DNA of 64,000 nucleotides from Sabulicella glaciei (GTDB lineage Bacteria; Pseudomonadota; Alphaproteobacteria; Acetobacterales; Acetobacteraceae), in assembly GCF_026183895.1 (NCBI RefSeq), contig NZ_JAPFQI010000001.1:62001-126000 (forward strand), in the 5' to 3' direction. This document shows, piece after piece, positions 25,267-33,343 of this stretch (its first letter is position 1; every line of letters starts with the position of its first letter). Both the position numbers and the translations under genes were made by a program. The notes below the pieces were generated by a model. It was not told the origin of the DNA. It saw nothing but the letters and a program-made list of their open reading frames with translations, and did not search any database.

Positions 25267-27348
25267 TCAGCCGGCCTTCAAATAGGCCGCCGCATCCTCC
25301 TTGCCGAAGAGGCGCAACAGGCCGCGCACCGCAAGCCCACGCGGCGAGGCCAGGTTGGGGTCGCGTTCCAGCAGGGCCTCCGCATCGCGGTGGGCGATGT
25401 CGATCAGGTCGCTCTGCCGGGCGATGTCCTCCTCCGGCAGGGCGAGGCGAAGCTGCGCCTGCCCGGCCTGGCGTGTCCCCAGTGCCTCGCCGCCGCCCCG
25501 GAGGCGAAGATCCTCCTCCGCGATCACGAAGCCATCCTCCGTGTCGCGCAGGATCAGCAGGCGTTCCTTCTCCCTTTCGGAGAGGTGCTCCGAATGGACG
25601 AGGAGGCAGGAGGAGGGCTTGGTGCCGCGCCCGACGCGACCGCGAAGCTGGTGCAGGGCGGAAAGGCCGAAGCGCTCGGCCTGCTCGATGACGATGATGG
25701 TGGCTTCCGGCACGTCCACCCCCACCTCGATCACCGTCGTGGCGACCAGCAGCCGCGTGCGCCCCTCGGCGAAGTCGCGCAGCGCCCCCTCGCGCACCTC
25801 CATGTCGAGATCTCCGTGCGCGAGGCCCACCAGGCCCGGGAAGCGGCGCGAAAGCTGGGCGAAGCGGTCCTCGGCCGCGACGCTGTCGTCGTGCTCGCCG
25901 CCGGTGATGGCGCGCACGACCCAGTAGGCGCGCTCGCCGCGATCCAGCGCCTGGCCGAGCCTTGCCACGATGTCGTCGTGCCGGGCGGTGGAGACGACGC
26001 GGGTGGTGATGGGCTGGCGCCCCGCCGGCTTGCCCTCGATGCGGCTCACCTGCATCTCGCCCCATTGCGTCAGCTGCAGGGTGCGGGGGATGGGGGTCGC
26101 GGTCATCACCAGCATGTCCGCATCCTCGCCCTTGCGGCCGAGTTCGAGGCGCTGCGCCACGCCGAAGCGGTGCTGCTCGTCCACCACGGCCAGGGCGAGG
26201 TCGCGGAACTCGACTCCCTCCTGGAACAGGGCGTGGGTGCCGACGGCGACCGGGATGGAGCCATCGGCGAAGCCGGCCAGCACGCGCCGCCGCTCCGCCC
26301 CCTTCACGCTGCCCGCCAGCAGCGCAACCTCCACCCCCGCCGCGCCGCAAAGCCGGGCGAGGGTGCGGAGGTGCTGGCGCGCGAGGATCTCGGTCGGCGC
26401 CATCAGCGCCGCCTGGGCGCCGGCCTCGACCGCCTGCAGCATGGACAGCACCGCGACCAGCGTCTTGCCCGAGCCGACGTCGCCCTGCAGCAGGCGCAGC
26501 ATCCGGTGCGGCGCGGCGAGGTCTGCCTCGATCTCGGCCAGGGCGTGGGCCTGGTCCGGCGTAAGAGCGTGGCCGAACTCGGCCAGCGCGGCCCGGCGCA
26601 GCGTTCCGTCCCCGCGCAGCGCCCGGCCGGAGGAGGCGCGGTGCCGCCGCCGCAGCAGCCCCATGGCGACCTGTCCGGCCAGGGCCTCGTCATAGGCGAG
26701 GCGTTCGCGCGGCGCAGGGCCAAGCGGGGCGGTGGGGGCGTGGAGGACGCGCAGGGCATCGGGAAAGCTGGGCCAGGCTTCCCGCGCGAGCAAAGGCGGG
26801 TCGGCCCATTCCTCCATGTCCTCGGGCAGGCGCGAAACCGCCTCCCGCATGGAGGCTGCCATGGTGGCGCGGTGGAGCCCTTCGGTGAGGCGCCAGACAG
26901 GTTCCAGCACGGGCAGGGCGTCCGGGTCGCGCGCCACGTCGGGATTGGCCATGGACCAGCCATCGCCTTCTGGCTTCACCTTGCCCGACACCCAGCGCCG
27001 CTCGCCGCGTGGGAATTGACGCTCGGCGGTCTGCAGCCAACCATTGAGGATGCGGATGGTGAGGCCCTCTTCCGTGCGGATCTCGACATAGGGGCGGTTG
27101 GTGTTCGCGGCGCGCTTGGGACGCAGCGAGACGGTGGTGATGGGCAGGACGGCATCCGCCTCGGCCGGGGCGCGGGCGGGGTGATCCACCCGGACCCGCG
27201 CGGCGATGCGGTCGGGTAGGTGGAACAGCAGGTCCACGATGCGCGTGCCGCCCGTCGCCTTGGCAAGCAGGGCGGCGCGGCGCGGCCCGATTCCGGGCAG
27301 GCCGGAGAAGGGCTCCAGCAGGGCTTCGAGGCTGACGGGTCCGCTCAC
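25267..27348 (-). CDS. recG: ATP-dependent DNA helicase RecG
   Basis: Branch-migration helicase that reverses stalled forks and processes Holliday junctions and R-loops. An N-terminal wedge domain (OB fold) precedes the SF2 motor: motif I L-L-Q-G-D-V-G-S-G-K-T, motif II V-D-E-Q-H-R-F-G, motif III T-A-T-P-I-P-R-T-L and motif VI Q-L-R-G-R-V-G-R-G. A GTG at 27348 gives 693 residues, the length of E. coli RecG. Only nine bases separate this start from the divergent sdhE start, so the promoters of the two genes must lie in each other's coding region. Confidence 0.95.
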   Translation of the reverse strand: MSGPVSLEALLEPFSGLPGIGPRRAALLAKATGGTRIVDLLFHLPDRIAARVRVDHPARAPAEADAVLPITTVSLRPKRAANTNRPYVEIRTEEGLTIRILNGWLQTAERQFPRGERRWVSGKVKPEGDGWSMANPDVARDPDALPVLEPVWRLTEGLHRATMAASMREAVSRLPEDMEEWADPPLLAREAWPSFPDALRVLHAPTAPLGPAPRERLAYDEALAGQVAMGLLRRRHRASSGRALRGDGTLRRAALAEFGHALTPDQAHALAEIEADLAAPHRMLRLLQGDVGSGKTLVAVLSMLQAVEAGAQAALMAPTEILARQHLRTLARLCGAAGVEVALLAGSVKGAERRRVLAGFADGSIPVAVGTHALFQEGVEFRDLALAVVDEQHRFGVAQRLELGRKGEDADMLVMTATPIPRTLQLTQWGEMQVSRIEGKPAGRQPITTRVVSTARHDDIVARLGQALDRGERAYWVVRAITGGEHDDSVAAEDRFAQLSRRFPGLVGLAHGDLDMEVREGALRDFAEGRTRLLVATTVIEVGVDVPEATIIVIEQAERFGLSALHQLRGRVGRGTKPSSCLLVHSEHLSEREKERLLILRDTEDGFVIAEEDLRLRGGGEALGTRQAGQAQLRLALPEEDIARQSDLIDIAHRDAEALLERDPNLASPRGLAVRGLLRLFGKEDAAAYLKAG

Positions 27349-27357
27349 GCGTCCTAT

Positions 27358-27654
27358 ATGGCATCCGTGACCGCAGACGACGACCTGACCCCCCGCCACC
27401 GCCGCCTCCTGTTCCGCGCCCTGCATCGCGGGACCAAGGAGTGCGACCTGATGCTGGGGGGGTTCGTCCGGCGCCACCTCGCCGCCTTGTCGCCGCCCGA
27501 GCTGGACGAGCTGGAGGCGATCCTGGAGATGCCCGACGTGGACCTCACGGATTGGCTCAGCGGCCGCCGCCCCATCCCGGAGGAAGCGCAGGGCCCGCTG
27601 CTGGCCCGAATCGTCGCCGAGATGGCGCGCCCCGGCGCCGGCCGCGCCCCATGA
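27358..27654 (+). CDS. sdhE: Succinate dehydrogenase assembly factor SdhE
   Basis: A 98-residue helical protein that promotes covalent FAD attachment to SdhA. The diagnostic R-G-T-K-E motif (H-R-G-T-K-E-C-D-L-M-L-G) is present, followed by L-D-E-L-E-A-I-L-E-M-P-D-V-D-L. The start is the ATG at 27358, or a GTG three codons later. No Shine-Dalgarno sequence precedes it, and TATAT lies directly upstream, which together with the nine-base gap to recG hints at a leaderless message. Its stop overlaps the mfd start (ATGA); this sdhE-mfd pairing is common in alphaproteobacteria. Confidence 0.92.
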   Translation: MASVTADDDLTPRHRRLLFRALHRGTKECDLMLGGFVRRHLAALSPPELDELEAILEMPDVDLTDWLSGRRPIPEEAQGPLLARIVAEMARPGAGRAP

Positions 27655-30600
27655 GCGCTCCGCTCGACGTCTATGGTGCGCCCGAAGGATTCGACGCGCT
27701 GCTGCTGCGCGCTAGGCGCGCCGAGACGCAGGCGCCCGTCCTCCATGTCTGCCGCGACGATGCCCGCATGGCACGCATGGCCGAGGCGCTGGGCTTCTTC
27801 ATGCCCGAGGCGGAGGTGCTGCGCCTGCCCGCCTGGGACGTGCTGCCCTATGACCGCGTCTCCCCCAACCCGGAGATCATCGCCGAACGGGTCGCCACGC
27901 TGGCGGAGCTGACGGAAAAGCCGACGCGTCCGCGCATCGTGCTTACCACGGTGAACGCGCTGGTGCAGAAGGTGCCCCCGCGCGCCGCCTTCGCCGGGGC
28001 GGCGCTGTCGCTCCGCAAGGGTGGGCGCGCGGGCATCGAGCAGGTGGTGGAGTTCTTGGAGTCCAACGGCTACGGCCGCACCGGCACCGTGATGGAGCCG
28101 GGCGAGTACGCGGTGCGCGGCGGCATCCTGGACCTCTATCCGGCAGGAATGAGCGACCCGCTGCGCCTCGACTTCTTTGGCGACGAGGTGGAAAGCATCC
28201 GCCGCCTGGACACCGAGACCCAGCGTTCGCGCGAGAACCTGGACCGGCTGGTGCTGCGTCCGGTGGGCGAGGTCTTCCTCGACCCTGCCAGCATCGAGCG
28301 CTTCCGCACCGGCTATCGCGAGCTGTTCACCGCCGCCGCCTCGGAAGACCCACTCTATGTCAGCGTTTCCGCCGGGCGGCGCCATCCGGGGATGGAGCAT
28401 TGGGCCGGGCTGTTCCACGAGACGATGGAAACGCTGCTGGACTACCTGCCCGGGGCCTCCGTCAGCCTGGACAACCAGGCCGAGGACGCGCTGGCCGCGC
28501 GGCTGGAGATGATCGCCGACCACTACGAGGCGCGCCGCATCCCCGCCCGCATCAACGAGGGCGAGGTGCCCTACCGCCCCGTGCCGCCGAACCGCCTCTA
28601 CCTCGACCGCAAGGCCTGGGACGCGATGCTGGCCAGCGGGCCGCTCCTGCGCTTCTCGCCCTTCCACAAGCCAGAAGGGGCGCCCGGCATCGACGCGGGC
28701 GGCCGCCAGGGCCGCATCTTCAGCGAGGCCCGGCAGGCCGGCGAGAACCTGTTCCACGCCTATGCCGCCCATGCCGAGAGCGAGATCGGCCGCGGCCGCC
28801 GCCCGGTCCTCGCCGCCTGGACCCGCGGCTCGCGCGAGCGGCTGGTGACGCTGCTGCGCGAGAACCGCGTGACAGCGGAGGCGGTGGAGGATGGCTACGC
28901 CGCGCGTTCGCTGCCCTCCGGCACTGTGGCCGTGGCGCAGCTGGGGCTGGAGCGCGGCTTCATCGGCGACGGCATCTCCATCACCGCCGAGCAGGATCTG
29001 CTGGGCGAGCGCATTGCCCGCCCGCCCCGCAAGCGCAAGCGCGCCGACCAGTTCCTGGCCGACGCCACGCAGATCGAGGTGGGTGACCTCCTGGTCCATG
29101 CCGAGCACGGCGTCGGCCGCTACGAGGGGCTGGAGACGGTCCAGGCCGGTGGTGCGCCGCATGATTGCCTGAAGCTGACCTATGACGGCGACGCCAAGCT
29201 CTACGTGCCCGTCGAGAACATCGAGATCCTGTCGCGCTTCGGCTCGGAGACGGGCGGCGTCCAGCTGGACAAGCTCGGCGGCGCGTCCTGGCAGGCGCGC
29301 AAGGCCAAGGCCAAGCAGCGCATCGCCGACATGGCCGCGCAGCTCATCAAGATCGCCGCGCAGCGCAAGACGCGCGATGCGCCCGTCATCGCTCCGCCCG
29401 AGGGCGCCTATGAGGAGTTCTGCGCCCGCTTCCCCTATGTTGAGACGGAAGACCAGTCCCGCGCCATCGCCGACGTGCTGGAGGATCTGGCGGCCGGCCG
29501 CCCCATGGACCGGCTCATCTGCGGCGACGTGGGCTTCGGCAAGACCGAGGTGGCGCTGCGCGCCGCCTTCACCGTCGCCATGGCGGGCTCCCAGGTCGCG
29601 GTGGTGGTGCCGACCACGCTGCTGGCGCGCCAGCATCACCGCATCTTCACTGCCCGCTTCGCCGGGCTGCCCATCCGCATCGCCCAGCTTTCCCGCATGG
29701 TGACGCCAAAGGAGGCGAAGGAGACGCGCGAGGCGCTGGCGCGGGGCGACGTGGACATCGTGGTCGGCACCCATGCCCTGCTGGGCAAGGGGATCGAGAT
29801 CGCCGACCTGGGCCTCGTCATCGTGGACGAGGAGCAGCATTTCGGCGTGAAGCACAAGGAGCGGCTGAAGGAATTGCAGGCCGGCGTCCACGTGCTGACG
29901 CTCACCGCCACCCCCATCCCGCGCACGCTGCAGCTGGCGCTGTCCGGCGTGCGGGAGATGAGCGTGATCGCGACTCCGCCCGTGGACCGCCTTGCCGTCC
30001 GCACCTTCATCATGCCCTGGGACCCGCTGGTGCTGCGCGAGGCGATCCAGCGCGAGCGCTTCCGCGGCGGGCAGATTTTCTGCGTCGTCCCGCGCATCGA
30101 GGACATGGCCCGCATGGCCGAGCGCCTGGCCGAGATCGCGCCCGAGGCACGCATGGTGCAGGCGCATGGCCGCCTCGCCGCCACAGAGCTCGAGCAGGTG
30201 ATGACCGAGTTCGGCGACGGGAAGTTCGACATCCTGCTCGCCACCAACATCGTCGAATCCGGGCTGGACATGCCGGCGGTGAACACGCTGATCATCCACC
30301 GCGCCGACATGTTCGGGCTGGGCCAGCTCTACCAGCTGCGCGGCCGCGTCGGGCGCGGCAAGCAGCGCGGCTATGCCTACCTGACCTGGCCGGCGCATCA
30401 CCGCCTTTCGCCCACCTCGCAGAAGCGGCTGGAGGTGATGCAGACGCTGGACAACTTGGGCGCCGGCTTCACCCTAGCCTCGCACGACCTCGACATCCGC
30501 GGCGCGGGCAACCTGCTCGGCGAGGAGCAGTCGGGCCAGATCCGCGAAGTGGGCATCGAGCTCTACCAGGAGATGCTGGAGGACGCCGTGGCCGACCTCC

Positions 30601-31103
30601 GCGCCGGCTCGCGCAAGCGTGACGAGGCCGAGACGGCCTGGATGCCGCAGATCAACCTCGGCCTCGCCGTGCTGATTCCCGAGACCTACGTGCAGGAGCT
30701 TCCCGTGCGCCTCGGCCTGTATCGCCGCATCGGCGCGCTGGGCAGTGAGGCGGAGGTGGACGCGATAGGCGCGGAACTCGTGGACCGCTTCGGCGCCTTG
30801 CCGGAGGAGGTGGAGAACCTCCTCGCCGTCGTTGCCATCAAGCTGCGCTGCAAGGAGGCGAACGTGGAGAAGGTGGATGCAGGGCCGAAGGGCATCGTCG
30901 TGACGTTCCACCGGGGGCGCTTCGAAAACCCGGTCGGGCTGGTGGAGTGGTCGCAGAACCAGAAGGGCCTCATCACGCTGCGGCCCGACGGCAAGGTGAT
31001 GCTGCTGAAGGAGATGCCCTTCGCGCAGCGTGTGAAGGCGGCGCGCGGCCTCGTCACCAACCTCGCCAAGCTGGCGCGCGCGGCGCGGAAGGAGGCGGCA
31101 TGA
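27651..31103 (+). CDS. mfd: Transcription-repair coupling factor Mfd
   Basis: ATP-dependent translocase that removes RNA polymerase stalled at DNA lesions and recruits UvrA. The UvrB-homology modules come first (L-P-A-W-D-V-L-P-Y-D-R-V-S-P), then the RNA-polymerase-binding tudor-like domain (V-G-D-L-L-V-H-A-E-H-G-V-G-R-Y-E-G-L), then the RecG-like motor with C-G-D-V-G-F-G-K-T, V-D-E-E-Q-H-F-G-V-K and Q-L-R-G-R-V-G-R-G, and the C-terminal regulatory domain. At 1150 residues it is full length. Its start overlaps sdhE and its stop overlaps the GFA gene, each by four bases. Confidence 0.96.
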   Translation: MSAPLDVYGAPEGFDALLLRARRAETQAPVLHVCRDDARMARMAEALGFFMPEAEVLRLPAWDVLPYDRVSPNPEIIAERVATLAELTEKPTRPRIVLTTVNALVQKVPPRAAFAGAALSLRKGGRAGIEQVVEFLESNGYGRTGTVMEPGEYAVRGGILDLYPAGMSDPLRLDFFGDEVESIRRLDTETQRSRENLDRLVLRPVGEVFLDPASIERFRTGYRELFTAAASEDPLYVSVSAGRRHPGMEHWAGLFHETMETLLDYLPGASVSLDNQAEDALAARLEMIADHYEARRIPARINEGEVPYRPVPPNRLYLDRKAWDAMLASGPLLRFSPFHKPEGAPGIDAGGRQGRIFSEARQAGENLFHAYAAHAESEIGRGRRPVLAAWTRGSRERLVTLLRENRVTAEAVEDGYAARSLPSGTVAVAQLGLERGFIGDGISITAEQDLLGERIARPPRKRKRADQFLADATQIEVGDLLVHAEHGVGRYEGLETVQAGGAPHDCLKLTYDGDAKLYVPVENIEILSRFGSETGGVQLDKLGGASWQARKAKAKQRIADMAAQLIKIAAQRKTRDAPVIAPPEGAYEEFCARFPYVETEDQSRAIADVLEDLAAGRPMDRLICGDVGFGKTEVALRAAFTVAMAGSQVAVVVPTTLLARQHHRIFTARFAGLPIRIAQLSRMVTPKEAKETREALARGDVDIVVGTHALLGKGIEIADLGLVIVDEEQHFGVKHKERLKELQAGVHVLTLTATPIPRTLQLALSGVREMSVIATPPVDRLAVRTFIMPWDPLVLREAIQRERFRGGQIFCVVPRIEDMARMAERLAEIAPEARMVQAHGRLAATELEQVMTEFGDGKFDILLATNIVESGLDMPAVNTLIIHRADMFGLGQLYQLRGRVGRGKQRGYAYLTWPAHHRLSPTSQKRLEVMQTLDNLGAGFTLASHDLDIRGAGNLLGEEQSGQIREVGIELYQEMLEDAVADLRAGSRKRDEAETAWMPQINLGLAVLIPETYVQELPVRLGLYRRIGALGSEAEVDAIGAELVDRFGALPEEVENLLAVVAIKLRCKEANVEKVDAGPKGIVVTFHRGRFENPVGLVEWSQNQKGLITLRPDGKVMLLKEMPFAQRVKAARGLVTNLAKLARAARKEAA

Positions 31104-31498
31104 GCCGCGAGGGCGGGTGCTGCTGCGGGCAGCTGCGCTTCCGCACGGAGGGCGAGCCGCTTCGCTCGGGCCTGTGCCACTGCCTCGATTGCCGCAAGCT
31201 GCACGCCGCGCCCTTCATGGCCTTCGTCGTCTTTCCGGAGGAGAAGGTCACGATCACGGGGGAAGCGCGCAGCTTCGAAAGCCAGCCCGGCTACGAGCGC
31301 TCCTTCTGCCCCCAATGCGGTGCGCATGTCTTCGGCCGTCTGGCGAAGAGCGAGGCGGGGGAGGTGGAGCTGCACCACGGCTCTTTTGACGAGACCAGCC
31401 TGTGGCCGCCGGAATACGAGCTCTGGACGGTCCGGCGCGACGAATGGCTTGGCCCGATCCCGTCCGTCATGGATCATCACGCGCGCAACAGGGAATGA
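31100..31498 (+). CDS. GFA-family (CENP-V/glutathione-dependent formaldehyde-activating-like) zinc protein
   Basis: A 132-residue cytosolic zinc protein. The cysteines G-G-C-C-C-G, C-H-C-L-D-C-R-K and F-C-P-Q-C-G-A-H match the two zinc sites of the GFA fold. The family name comes from an enzyme that speeds S-hydroxymethylglutathione formation, but most members have no proven reaction. ATGA overlaps couple it to mfd upstream and to the peptidase gene downstream. Confidence 0.85.
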   Translation: MSREGGCCCGQLRFRTEGEPLRSGLCHCLDCRKLHAAPFMAFVVFPEEKVTITGEARSFESQPGYERSFCPQCGAHVFGRLAKSEAGEVELHHGSFDETSLWPPEYELWTVRRDEWLGPIPSVMDHHARNRE

Positions 31499-32901
31499 CC
31501 GGAATGGACGTGACGGAGCGGGTGCTGGCGCGGGCGGACGCGAACGGGGAGGCCGCGCTGGAGCGCCTCTTCGCGCTCCTGCGGATTCCCTCCATTTCCA
31601 CGGACCCGGCCTTCGCCGCGGATTGCGTGCGCTGCGCGGAGCATCTGGCCCAGGAGCTCGCCGCGGTTGGCTTCGAGGCCAAGGCGCACCGGACGCCGGG
31701 GCACCCAGCCGTGGTGGGGCATGACCGTTCAGCAAGCGGGCGCTCGGCGCTGTTCTATGGGCATTACGACGTGCAGCCCGTGGACCCGCTTTCGCTCTGG
31801 CAGCGCGACCCGTTCGAGCCGGCGCTGGACACCCTGCCCGATGGCCGCACCGTGATCCGCGCGCGCGGAGCGGCCGACGACAAGGGGCAGGTGATGACCT
31901 TCCTCGAAGCGTGCCGCGCCTGGCGGGAAGAGACGGGGAGCCTGCCCATCCCGCTGACGATCCTGCTGGAAGGCGAGGAGGAGTCGGGCGGCGCCAGCCT
32001 GCCGCCCTTCCTGCGCGAGCATGCGGCGGAGCTGAAGGCCGATCTCGGACTGATCTGCGACACCGGGATGTGGGACAGCGAGACGCCGGCCATCGTCACC
32101 ATGCTGCGCGGCCTGTGCGGCGAGGAGGTAGTGATCCACGCCGCAGACCAGGACCTGCACTCGGGCATGTTCGGCTCCGCCGCCGCCAACCCGAATCGCG
32201 TCCTGGCGCGCATCCTGGCCGACCTGCACGACGCCGGAGGGCGCGTCACCATCCCCGGCTTCTACGACGGCGTACCGGAACTGCCCGAGGCGCTGCGGCG
32301 GCAATGGGAGGGGCTGGGCTTCGACGCCGCAGGCTTCCTTGGCGCGGTCGGGCTTTCCGTTCCGGCCGGCGAGAAGGATCGCACGCCGCTGGAGATGCTG
32401 TGGTCCCGCCCCACCGCGGAGATCAACGGCATGGGCGGCGGCTACCAGGGCGAGGGGTTCAAGACGGTAATCCCCGCCCAGGCCTCCGCCAAGGTGTCGT
32501 TCCGCCTGGTCTTCGACCAGGACCCGCACGCGATCCGCACCGCCTTCCGTGACTTCGTGCGGGCCCGCCTGCCGGCCGACTGCCGCGCCGAGTTCATCGA
32601 GCACGGCTCCGCCTCCGCCATCGGCTTCGATACCGCCGACCCCGCCTTCGCCCGAGCTCGCGACGCGCTGACGGCCGAATGGGGCAGGGAGGCGGTGTTC
32701 ATCGGTGGCGGCGGCTCCATCCCCATCGCCGGGGATTTCCGCCGCAAATTGGGGATGGACGTGGTCATGGCCGGGTTCGGGCAGAAGGACGACCGCGTTC
32801 ACAGCCCGAACGAGAAATACGACCTCGACAGCTTCCGGAAGGGCACCCGCTCCTGGGTGCGGATCCTGGGGGCGCTGGCTCAGCGGCCTGCCGCCTCCTG
32901 A
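31495..32901 (+). CDS. M20-family dipeptidase/carboxypeptidase
   Basis: A 468-residue zinc hydrolase. The metal site is complete: Y-G-H-Y-D-V-Q-P-V-D (His and catalytic Asp), R-G-A-A-D-D-K-G-Q (bridging Asp), E-G-E-E-E-S-G (catalytic Glu and ligand), L-I-C-D-T-G-M-W and the distal His. The dimerisation insert lies between about residues 200 and 350. This is the CNDP-like branch of M20; the peptide substrate is not predictable. ATGs at 31495 and 31504 are both usable. Its end overlaps the convergent VOC gene by 22 bases. Confidence 0.9.
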   Translation: MTGMDVTERVLARADANGEAALERLFALLRIPSISTDPAFAADCVRCAEHLAQELAAVGFEAKAHRTPGHPAVVGHDRSASGRSALFYGHYDVQPVDPLSLWQRDPFEPALDTLPDGRTVIRARGAADDKGQVMTFLEACRAWREETGSLPIPLTILLEGEEESGGASLPPFLREHAAELKADLGLICDTGMWDSETPAIVTMLRGLCGEEVVIHAADQDLHSGMFGSAAANPNRVLARILADLHDAGGRVTIPGFYDGVPELPEALRRQWEGLGFDAAGFLGAVGLSVPAGEKDRTPLEMLWSRPTAEINGMGGGYQGEGFKTVIPAQASAKVSFRLVFDQDPHAIRTAFRDFVRARLPADCRAEFIEHGSASAIGFDTADPAFARARDALTAEWGREAVFIGGGGSIPIAGDFRRKLGMDVVMAGFGQKDDRVHSPNEKYDLDSFRKGTRSWVRILGALAQRPAAS

Positions 32902-33326
32902 CCCTTGAAGCCCAAATCCTGGGAGAAGCGCAGCAGGTATCCGTCCGGGTCCTGCACGACCAGTTCGCGGGCCCCCACGAAACCGTCGCCGCGCCGGTAC
33001 CAGACCTCCTCGGTCTCCCGGAACACCGGCCAGTTCGCCCCGGCGAGGCGGTCTGCCATCGCCGCGACGTCCGGGACGGTGATCTGGAGGTTCATCCCCC
33101 GTCCGAAAGGCTTCTCGAGCGGGCCGGTCATCCACGTGCCGCCCTGCTCAATCATCAGGTGCGCCGCTCCGAGAACGAGATAGGCGAAGGGACGCTCCGG
33201 ACGGTCGTACAGCACCGAGAACCCGAGCACCTCGACGTAGAAGCACAGGCTGCGCGCGAAATCCGACACCTCGATCTCAGGCACCAGCGCCACCGCCTCG
33301 GGCGGAACGGACTGGGCGGCAACCAT
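32880..33326 (-). CDS. VOC-family protein, bleomycin-resistance-like
   Basis: A 148-residue single-domain VOC protein: V-P-E-I-E-V-S-D-F-A-R-S-L-C-F-Y-V-E-V-L-G-F at the N-terminus and E-L-V-V-Q-D-P-D-G-Y-L-L-R-F at the end. It lacks an N-terminal metal His at the usual place (P-E-I-E replaces the I-x-H of glyoxalases), which favours a binding protein of the bleomycin-resistance type rather than a metalloenzyme. It is followed 17 bases upstream on the same strand by the gamma-glutamyltransferase gene and may be co-transcribed with it. Confidence 0.75.
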   Translation of the reverse strand: MVAAQSVPPEAVALVPEIEVSDFARSLCFYVEVLGFSVLYDRPERPFAYLVLGAAHLMIEQGGTWMTGPLEKPFGRGMNLQITVPDVAAMADRLAGANWPVFRETEEVWYRRGDGFVGARELVVQDPDGYLLRFSQDLGFKGQEAAGR

Positions 33327-33343
33327 CTGTCGCCTGCGGTCCG

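Noticed and set aside
27354-30401. A 1015-codon open frame on the reverse strand
   Set aside because: It lies entirely antisense to sdhE and mfd, has shadow-type His/Gly/Ala-rich composition and no recognisable domain. High GC makes long antisense frames common.
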